A stretch of DNA of 39,371 nt from Bdellovibrio sp. GTDB taxonomy: Bacteria > Bdellovibrionota > Bacteriovoracia > Bacteriovoracales > Bacteriovoracaceae. The DNA is taken from NCBI GenBank assembly GCA_020720455.1, contig DYOQ01000023.1, forward strand, positions 1 to 39,371, written 5' to 3'. The notes beneath the pieces were generated by a model that saw only the letters and a program-made list of their open reading frames with translations, searched no databases and was not told where the DNA came from. The position numbers and the translations under genes were made by a program. Below are positions 32,970 to 39,371 of this stretch, piece after piece; position 1 is the stretch's first letter, and every line of letters starts with the position of its first letter.

Positions 32970-33650
32970 GTGCCATTGCTAATGAGTGGTTGCTCTTCTA
33001 TCTTTGATAAACAAGAAAGAAAAACTTTTCAATCTTTTTCTCAAGCTTGGAGTGAGATTTGTTTATCGGGAAATGGGAAAGGGAGAATCAAATACTTAAA
33101 AGAGAGTTACAGTTTTGGACATGAAATGGCCATTCGGCAGAATCTCTCTGAATGGATTGTTGGAATGAATTTTCCAATTCATGGAGAAGAGGTTCTCTTG
33201 GTCGCGTTTAAAGATATTGAATCTCATGGAGCTGTTGTTTTAAAAGGGAGCTTTGTAGAAAGGTTAAGAAAAAGCTTGCGTGAGTCTAAGCGCGGCGATG
33301 AGATCGTTGTTATCGTTGAAGGTATGTTCTATGATTTGGCGATGTTTTTAAATGCATACAATTCTACCCTGCTTACGAATAAACAATATTCAATAGTCGA
33401 AAAGGATGGAGCACATGGAGAGGTGCTGTATGATAGAAGAAAAGTTTTTGATTGGTCGATCGAAAGCAATGGAAGTTTTCATATTATAGTTAAAAATAAA
33501 TCAAAATATGATGTTGAAATTGTTTTTTATAAAGGTGATAAATTTTCTGATCGTATAGACGTTGTTATGAAAACTCAGGGACAATTTGACACCGAAAAAC
33601 CTGACATTGAATTAAATTTAGCAATTATTAACTGTATTACTGGCCATTAG
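32970..33650 (+). CDS. Lipoprotein-like protein of unknown function, start uncertain
   Basis: 226 residues if started at GTG 32970. The expected lipobox (LMSGC, Cys8 in this form) sits too close to that start for a functional signal; the missing hydrophobic part (PIFFVALLVPLL) is encoded in frame just upstream, reaching back into the end of the TPR gene, but that stretch contains no ATG, GTG or TTG until a stop at 32883-32885. So the real start may be a rare codon, or there is a frameshift or sequence error. The remaining protein is mixed alpha/beta with a Lys-rich loop (about 87-95). Family not recognised. Confidence 0.6.
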   Translation: MPLLMSGCSSIFDKQERKTFQSFSQAWSEICLSGNGKGRIKYLKESYSFGHEMAIRQNLSEWIVGMNFPIHGEEVLLVAFKDIESHGAVVLKGSFVERLRKSLRESKRGDEIVVIVEGMFYDLAMFLNAYNSTLLTNKQYSIVEKDGAHGEVLYDRRKVFDWSIESNGSFHIIVKNKSKYDVEIVFYKGDKFSDRIDVVMKTQGQFDTEKPDIELNLAIINCITGH

Positions 33651-33729
33651 TTTGTAATCCAATATATTTTTCTATATATCATCACCTGCCTTAGTGCTTG
33701 AGGTTGTGATTTTCATATCGAGGTTTAAG

Positions 33730-35493
33730 ATGAGAATGTTTCACTTGTTAGTTTTATGTCTTTGTATTTTAGGTGGCAGTATCGGATGTAAGAAGAGCGA
33801 TGATGGACTAAAAGTTTATAACATTGCTTCTACATCTGAAGTAAAAGGGATGGATCCAATTTATGCTGGTGATCTATATTCAAGTGAAGAGGTCGGAAGA
33901 GTGTACGAAGGTCTTTTGGAGTATCACTATTTAAAGCGGCCATACATATTAGTTCCAAATTTAGCTCAAGAGATGCCGCAAGTTTCTAGAGATGGATTGA
34001 CTTATACTTTTAAAATTAAAAAAGGTGTTTTGTTTCAAGATAATGAGTGTTTTCAAAATAGTAAAGGTCGTGAGTTAGTAGCAGAAGATTTTGTTTACTC
34101 ACTTAAGCGTCTTGCTGATCCGAAATTACAGTCTCTTGGGTGGTGGCTTTTAGATGGAAGAATAGCTGGTCTAAATGAGTGGAGAGATAAACACGCAAAT
34201 TTAGATGTTGTTAATTATGATGAAGTTGTTGAAGGGATCAAGACAATCGATTCACATACTGTGCAGTTTAAGTTGGTTAAACCATACCCGCAATTTTTGT
34301 ATGCTTTGGCAATGCCGTTTACTTTTGTTGTTGCAAAAGAAGCTGTTGAATATTACAAAAAAGAATTTTTAAATCATCCTGTTGGAACAGGCCCATTCCA
34401 ACTTTCAGTTTTTACACAGAGTAATACTATTGTATATTTCAAAAATCCAACGTTTAGAGATAAGTTTTTTCCAAGTGACGTAGATTTTACTCTTGCTAAT
34501 AGCGAGCTTTCAAAAGATGCTGGAAAGAAGTTGCCACTTGTTGATAAGATTGTTGTTAATATTATGATCGAGTCTCAGCCGCGTTGGCTTGTCTTTCAAA
34601 AAGGTGATCTGGATTACATTTCAATACCTAAAGATAATTTTGATACAGCGGTAACTCCAAATAAAGAGTTGGCGCCAGATCTTCTTGCTAAAGGGATAAG
34701 ATTAGAAATCACGCCACAGCTAGATGTTACATACATAGCCTTTAATCATGATTTACCAATCTTTAAAAATGTTAGACTTAGGAGAGCGCTTTCTTTGGCC
34801 TATGATGTAAATAAGTCGAATACTCTTTTTTATAACGACACTGCTCTTCCTGCCCAATCGGTAGTTCCTCCCGGAATCGCAGGCCATATTCCAAATTTTG
34901 TAAATGGTTTTAGAGGGCCAGATATTGAACTAGCAAAAAAAGAGTTGCAAGAAGCTGGATATCCTGATGGCAAAGGGTTGCCGGAAATTACTTACGATAT
35001 CACTGCAAGTACAGTATCGATGCAGATGGCAGATTTTTTTAAAGCAAGAATGGCCGAGGTCGGTGTTAATATTAAAGTAAGAACTAATTCTTGGCCTGAA
35101 TTAGAGAATAGAATTCAAAACAGAACTGTTATGATGTGGGGAATAGCATGGGGTGCTGATTATCCAGATGCAGAAAATTTTTTGCAACTACTCTATGGAG
35201 CGAACAAAACGCCAGGGCCAAATGGATCTGGATATTCTAACCCAGAGTTTGATCTGATGTATAAAGAGGCTTCTGTTATGCAAGATTCACCTGAGCGTAC
35301 AGCTATTTATGAAAACATGAACAAGTTAATTGCATCTGAAATGCCATGGATATTTGGTGTTCATAGACAGCAGTTTTCGTTGAAACAGTCTTGGTTAAAG
35401 AATTTTATTCCAAGCGATTTTACAACAGGCAGATGTCAATATGTGAACATAGACAAGAGTGAAAAAGAAAATTTAGTTAAATCAAAATTTTAA
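33730..35493 (+). CDS. Peptide ABC transporter substrate-binding lipoprotein (Dpp/Opp A type)
   Basis: 587 residues from ATG 33730, supported by GAGG six to seven bases ahead; a GTG at 33694 is in frame but would spoil the signal peptide. Lipobox GGSIGC (Cys20) anchors it to the membrane face in the periplasm. SBP family 5 features: the N-terminal EGLLEYH and QEMPQVSRDGLTYTF segments, RRALSLAYDV at about 355-365 and GANKTPGPNGSGYSNPEFD near 490-510. Binds short peptides (exact ligand unknown). First gene of a five-gene importer operon. Confidence 0.9.
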   Translation: MRMFHLLVLCLCILGGSIGCKKSDDGLKVYNIASTSEVKGMDPIYAGDLYSSEEVGRVYEGLLEYHYLKRPYILVPNLAQEMPQVSRDGLTYTFKIKKGVLFQDNECFQNSKGRELVAEDFVYSLKRLADPKLQSLGWWLLDGRIAGLNEWRDKHANLDVVNYDEVVEGIKTIDSHTVQFKLVKPYPQFLYALAMPFTFVVAKEAVEYYKKEFLNHPVGTGPFQLSVFTQSNTIVYFKNPTFRDKFFPSDVDFTLANSELSKDAGKKLPLVDKIVVNIMIESQPRWLVFQKGDLDYISIPKDNFDTAVTPNKELAPDLLAKGIRLEITPQLDVTYIAFNHDLPIFKNVRLRRALSLAYDVNKSNTLFYNDTALPAQSVVPPGIAGHIPNFVNGFRGPDIELAKKELQEAGYPDGKGLPEITYDITASTVSMQMADFFKARMAEVGVNIKVRTNSWPELENRIQNRTVMMWGIAWGADYPDAENFLQLLYGANKTPGPNGSGYSNPEFDLMYKEASVMQDSPERTAIYENMNKLIASEMPWIFGVHRQQFSLKQSWLKNFIPSDFTTGRCQYVNIDKSEKENLVKSKF

Positions 35494-35503
35494 AGGAAGT
35501 GTT

Positions 35504-36445
35504 GTGAATATTTATATTTATATAATTAGAAGATTAGCTTATTTGATACCTGTTTTGCTTGGTGTCTGTTTGATTATTTTTTTACTGTTTAATGTTGTTG
35601 CAGGAGATCCTACCGCAGTACTTCTTGGAAAGCACCCAACAGCAAAGCAGATGGCAGAATTAAGACACGAGTTAGGAATTGATAAGCCAATGGTTTATCA
35701 ATATCTCGATATAGTAAAATCAGCTTTCACTTTTGATTTTGGTAGATCGTGGGCAACAAAGCAGCAGATTTCATCGATGTTAAAAAGAGGTGCGCTGCCA
35801 TCACTTACGGTCTCAGTCCCTGCGTTTGTTTTGGCAACAATTCTTGCGATATCGATCTCACTTCTTGTTGCATATTTTAGAGGGAAATTTATTGATAAGG
35901 CCGTTGTCTTTGTTTGCGTTATGTTAATGAGCATATCAAGCTTGGTATACATTCTGTTTGGCCAATGGGCGCTTGCATATCATTTAGGTGTTTTTGAAAT
36001 TGCCGGTTATGATGAAGGGTTTCCAAATTTTATTCCGTATGTGTTATTACCAATACTAATCTGGGTTGTGATTTCTGTAGGGCCCGACGTTAGGTTTTAT
36101 CGAACAGTCATGCTAGATGAAATTTATCAAGACTATGTAAGAACAGCTAGAGCTAAAGGTGTTGGTGAGAAGATGATTCTTTTTAAACATGTACTAAAGA
36201 ATGCGATGATTCCAATTGTTACATTCGTAATTATTAGAATCCCATTTCTAATTTTAGGAGCACTTTTGATTGAAAGTTTTTTTTCGATACCTGGACTTGG
36301 TGGCATTACTTTGAAGGCGATTAATAATAATGATTTTCCAGTTATTAAAGCGATGACAGTGCTGTCTGCAGTTGCGTACATGGTCTTTAGTGTGGTCACT
36401 GATGTCGTATATACAGTTGTCGATCCAAGAGTCAGGTTGAAGTAG
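35504..36445 (+). CDS. Peptide ABC transporter permease (DppB/OppB type)
   Basis: 313 residues, starting at GTG 35504 with AAAGGAAGTG ahead. Six predicted membrane helices; the family N terminus YIIRRLAYLIPVLLGV, and the EAA loop DYVRTARAKGVGEKMILFKHVLKNA at about 205-229 that contacts the ATPases. Starts 10 bases after the binding-protein gene. One half of the translocation channel together with the next permease. Confidence 0.93.
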   Translation: MNIYIYIIRRLAYLIPVLLGVCLIIFLLFNVVAGDPTAVLLGKHPTAKQMAELRHELGIDKPMVYQYLDIVKSAFTFDFGRSWATKQQISSMLKRGALPSLTVSVPAFVLATILAISISLLVAYFRGKFIDKAVVFVCVMLMSISSLVYILFGQWALAYHLGVFEIAGYDEGFPNFIPYVLLPILIWVVISVGPDVRFYRTVMLDEIYQDYVRTARAKGVGEKMILFKHVLKNAMIPIVTFVIIRIPFLILGALLIESFFSIPGLGGITLKAINNNDFPVIKAMTVLSAVAYMVFSVVTDVVYTVVDPRVRLK

Positions 36446-36453
36446 GAGGATGT

Positions 36454-37353
36454 ATGGATAATGTAGCAGTTTTAGATGGTGAGCTGATTATTGATGAAGG
36501 GCCAAAATCCAAATCACTTTGGAGGCATGCGTTTGATACACTTTTAAAAGATAAAGTTGCAGTTATCTCATTTATTGTTGTTTCAATATATGCATTGCTT
36601 GCAATTTTAACAGCGACAGGAATGTTGGCAGCTGATTGGGCAAAAGAGGTTGGTAGTTCGTATTCTCCACCATCAGCGGAACATATTTTTGGAACAGATA
36701 TTTTTGGAAGAAGTGTTCTTGCTAAAGCACTTGTTGGAACGAAGATAGCGATGAGTATTGGCATTGTGACAGCAACAATATCAGTAGTTATTGGAGTATT
36801 TCTAGGCGCAATAGCTGGCTACTTTGGCGGAAAGACGGATGAGGTTATTGTTTGGTTCTATACAACGTTTTCATCTGTGCCAGATATTATGCTACTGATT
36901 GCAATCACTCTCATCCTAGGGAAGGGACTGTTTGCGGTTTACCTTGCTCTAGGTTTAACTAGCTGGGTGACTGTTTGCAGACTGGTAAGAGGAGAGGTCA
37001 TTAGACATAAGGATCGTGAGTATGTTCAGGCAGCATCAGCGATAGGTGGTTCACACTTTAGAAGACTCTTTATTCACATCTTGCCAAATATTGGCCACAT
37101 TATGATTATTAATTTCACTCTACTTTTTCAAACAGCGATCAAGTCTGAAGTAATTTTGGCTTACTTAGGACTAAGTGTTCAAGATGCTCCAAGCTGGGGA
37201 AAGATGATTGATGATTCTAAGCTAGAGTTAGCTAGAGGTGTTTGGTGGCAGCTCGTTGCTGCGACACTATTTATGTTTGGTATTGTCCTAGCATTTAATC
37301 TAGTAGGAGATGCAGTTAGAGATGCATTAGATCCTAAACTAAAGGGTAAATAG
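36454..37353 (+). CDS. Peptide ABC transporter permease (DppC/OppC type)
   Basis: 299 residues. A short cytoplasmic N-terminal tail is followed by a helix (KVAVISFIVVSIYALLAIL) and the HIFGTDIFGRSVLAKALVGTK block at about 69-89, typical of DppC/OppC, then the EAA loop EYVQAASAIGGSHFRRLFIHILPNI at about 190-214. Predicted six helices. Starts 8 bases after the DppB-like stop with GGAGG in between. Second half of the channel. Confidence 0.93.
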   Translation: MDNVAVLDGELIIDEGPKSKSLWRHAFDTLLKDKVAVISFIVVSIYALLAILTATGMLAADWAKEVGSSYSPPSAEHIFGTDIFGRSVLAKALVGTKIAMSIGIVTATISVVIGVFLGAIAGYFGGKTDEVIVWFYTTFSSVPDIMLLIAITLILGKGLFAVYLALGLTSWVTVCRLVRGEVIRHKDREYVQAASAIGGSHFRRLFIHILPNIGHIMIINFTLLFQTAIKSEVILAYLGLSVQDAPSWGKMIDDSKLELARGVWWQLVAATLFMFGIVLAFNLVGDAVRDALDPKLKGK

Positions 37354-37354
37354 T

Positions 37355-38362
37355 ATGAGTAAGATATTAGAAGTAATCGATCTCTCTGTTGAGTTTAATA
37401 CTGATGGAGGAGTAGTCCGTGCTGTTGACTCCGTCTCATTTGAGGTTCACAAAGGTAAAACATTTGGGATTGTTGGTGAGTCTGGTTCAGGAAAATCGGT
37501 ATCTGCTCTTTCTATTATGGGTTTAATTCCGACCCCGCCAGGAAAAATCGTTAATGGAAAAATTTATTTTGATGGGGAAAATATTCTAAACGCAAATCAT
37601 TCAAGAATGAGAGAGATTAGAGGCAAAAGAATCGCAATGATTTTTCAAGAACCAATGACTTCTCTTAATCCTGTTTTTACAATTGGGAACCAAATAGATG
37701 AGGTCTTAGCGCTACATCAAAGAGAGTTGTCAAAATCACAGAGACAAAAAAAAGGAATCGAGATGCTGGAGTTAGTTGGAATTCCATCTCCTGAAAAGCG
37801 TTATAAAGAATATCCTCATCAGTTATCTGGTGGGATGAGACAACGAATCATGATAGCAATGGCGTTAGCGTGTAGGCCAGATGTGCTGATTGCTGATGAG
37901 CCAACAACTGCACTAGATGTTACCATTCAAGCACAGATCTTAGATTTAATGAAACAGCTGCAAGTGGAAATGGGTATGGGTATTATTTTAATAACTCATG
38001 ACCTTGGCGTAGTTGCAGAAATTTGTCATGAGGTTGCGGTAATGTACTGTGGAAAGATTGTTGAGACTGCTGATGTTAACACAATTTTTATTAATCCAAA
38101 ACATCCGTATACAAGAGGCCTTTTGAATTCCATTCCTGAGTTTGATTCAACCAAAATGTTAGATCGTGGAAGATTAAAAACTATTGATGGTATGGTGCCA
38201 AGTCTAGCTTGTTTACCGCATGGTTGCAGTTTTCAAAATAGATGTTTTAGAGCGTCTAGTAGCTGTAAAGGAGTTGGTGGGTATCCATCGTTAGTTATGG
38301 TTGGTAATAATCATAAAGTTAGTTGCTTTCATCCGCTAGATAACCAAGGAAAAAATATATGA
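37355..38362 (+). CDS. Peptide ABC transporter ATP-binding protein (DppD/OppD type)
   Basis: 335 residues. Walker [12 protein letters not shown] (about 40-50), signature [15 protein letters not shown] (about 160), Walker [19 protein letters not shown]. The C-terminal oligopeptide/dipeptide domain carries four cysteines ([18 protein letters not shown] ... VSCFHP) in the pattern seen in DppD-type subunits that can hold an iron-sulfur cluster. Two-base gap after the permease. Energises import with the next ATPase. Confidence 0.94.
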   Translation: MSKILEVIDLSVEFNTDGGVVRAVDSVSFEVHKGKTFGIVGESGSGKSVSALSIMGLIPTPPGKIVNGKIYFDGENILNANHSRMREIRGKRIAMIFQEPMTSLNPVFTIGNQIDEVLALHQRELSKSQRQKKGIEMLELVGIPSPEKRYKEYPHQLSGGMRQRIMIAMALACRPDVLIADEPTTALDVTIQAQILDLMKQLQVEMGMGIILITHDLGVVAEICHEVAVMYCGKIVETADVNTIFINPKHPYTRGLLNSIPEFDSTKMLDRGRLKTIDGMVPSLACLPHGCSFQNRCFRASSSCKGVGGYPSLVMVGNNHKVSCFHPLDNQGKNI

Positions 38363-39336
38363 GTGAAGAGTCATTGATTAAAGTTGAAAATCTTTGTAAA
38401 CATTTTCCCATTAAAGGTGGACTGTTTAATAAGCAAATTGGTGAAGTGAAAGCAGTTGATCGAGTTAGTTTTGAAATTAAAAGAGGTGAGACGCTTGGTC
38501 TTGTTGGTGAGTCTGGCTGTGGTAAAACCACACTCGGCAGAACGGCCCTTAGATTATTAGAACCAACGAGCGGAAAGATTTTTTATGGTGGTAAAGATAT
38601 CACAAATCTTGATTATGAAGAGATGAAAAAGATGAGGAGGAAGATGCAGATCATTTTTCAAGACCCTTATGCATCCCTTAATCCACGAATGACGGTTGGA
38701 ACAATCTTGTCTGAACCTCTAAATATTCATAATTTGTATACAGGAGTAACAAATAGGAAAAAAAGATTAAGAGAGTTGCTAGATTATGTAAAGTTACCAA
38801 CAGATGCTTTAAATAAGTATCCGCATGAGTTTTCAGGTGGCCAAAGACAACGAGTCTGTATTGCTAGAGCGTTAGCAGTTAATCCTGAATTTATTGTGTG
38901 TGATGAGCCTGTGTCGGCCCTTGATGTATCGATTCAAGCACAAGTGATTAATCTTTTGATGGATCTTCAAAAAGAACTCGGACTGACATACTTGTTTATT
39001 GCTCATGATTTAAAAGTTGTGGAGTTTATTTCAGATAGGGTCGCAGTTATGTATCTTGGAAATATAATTGAGACGGCATGTGCAAGTGAGCTGTATGGAG
39101 AGTCGAAGCATCCATATACTGAAGCACTGTTTTCGGCAATTCCTGTTCCAGATCCAACTCATATTAAAAAAAGAATTATTTTAAAAGGTGATGTGCCAAG
39201 CCCACTTAATCCTCCATCTGGATGCTATTTTCACCCTAGGTGTCCCAATATGAAAGAGATGTGTAAGCAAAGATTTCCAGATAAAAGTGCTCGGACCAGT
39301 ACACATCATTACTCATGTTTTAATCCGATACAATAG
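38359..39336 (+). CDS. Peptide ABC transporter ATP-binding protein (DppF/OppF type)
   Basis: 325 residues. Walker [12 protein letters not shown] (about 54-64), signature [15 protein letters not shown] (about 155), Walker [19 protein letters not shown], and a C-terminal four-cysteine segment ([16 protein letters not shown] ... YSCF) like the DppD partner. Overlaps the end of the DppD-like gene by four bases (ATGA). It forms the heterodimeric motor with it. The last 35 bases of the window after its stop contain nothing recognisable. Confidence 0.94.
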   Translation: MSEESLIKVENLCKHFPIKGGLFNKQIGEVKAVDRVSFEIKRGETLGLVGESGCGKTTLGRTALRLLEPTSGKIFYGGKDITNLDYEEMKKMRRKMQIIFQDPYASLNPRMTVGTILSEPLNIHNLYTGVTNRKKRLRELLDYVKLPTDALNKYPHEFSGGQRQRVCIARALAVNPEFIVCDEPVSALDVSIQAQVINLLMDLQKELGLTYLFIAHDLKVVEFISDRVAVMYLGNIIETACASELYGESKHPYTEALFSAIPVPDPTHIKKRIILKGDVPSPLNPPSGCYFHPRCPNMKEMCKQRFPDKSARTSTHHYSCFNPIQ

Positions 39337-39371
39337 TTTTACAGCCATGTTTAATTTGATGTTGTAGGTTA

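Noticed and set aside
31063-33650. Programmed frameshift joining the TPR protein to the following lipoprotein
   Set aside because: The upstream frame contains a separate lipobox-type signal, which would make no sense in the middle of a fused protein; a start problem is more likely.
1-39371. CRISPR arrays, insertion sequences, rRNA operons, prophage genes
   Set aside because: No regularly spaced repeats, transposase-like or structural phage proteins, or rRNA motifs were seen on either strand.

Overview
This AT-rich window carries 33 protein-coding genes I can support (one a 22-codon ORF), one tRNA, an AraC-family pseudogene and a few regulatory sites. The fabH-fabD-fabG-acpP-fabF-glyA-nrdR-nusB order, the many lipoproteins and signal peptides, tripartite export genes and zinc/peptide uptake suggest a Gram-negative, low-GC bacterium. 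A Bacteriovoracales/Bdellovibrionota-like organism is my best guess (inference, moderate to low confidence). Nothing looks like phage or a plasmid backbone, apart from a parAB pair that could be either chromosomal or plasmid-type.

Layout. (1) 1-4259: a zinc-uptake locus of ZrgA/ZrgB/ZrgC type behind a perfect 25-bp palindrome, facing a convergent operon of two half-size permeases and a DUF3299 protein. (2) 4340-5569: an orphan AAA/DUF4143 ATPase with a strong promoter embedded in a 15-bp-arm inverted repeat. (3) 5624-9851: a four-gene overlapping operon (TolC-like, MacA-like, MacB-like ATPase and permease) for export from the cell. (4) 10030-12136: a small region bounded by a 32-bp imperfect direct repeat that overlaps the 3' end of tRNA-Gly(GCC); it holds a LysR regulator with a divergent secreted-protein gene, plus decayed fragments, and looks like a remnant integration site. 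(5) 12263-22202: leftward housekeeping block: metallopeptidase-like lipoprotein, nusB, nrdR, glyA, fabF, acpP, fabG, fabD, fabH, rpmF, a phosphofructokinase with PPi-type signature residues, and a stand-alone ComM N-terminal domain. (6) 22306-24950: two secreted unknowns and a second DUF4143 ATPase. (7) 25012-26678: parA-parB. (8) Rightward: nadA, a 984-residue receiver-like/PEP-synthase ATP-grasp fusion, a TPR lipoprotein, a lipoprotein-like gene with an anomalous start, and a complete Dpp/Opp peptide ABC importer to the window end.

The best leads are the receiver-like/ATP-grasp fusion without a phosphohistidine domain, the truncated ComM, the tRNA-Gly direct-repeat island, a 22-residue hydrophobic micropeptide with a well-formed promoter and ribosome-binding site, and the palindromes in front of zrgA, the DUF4143 gene and the LysR gene. 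I did not find CRISPR arrays, insertion sequences, rRNA genes or an integrase.
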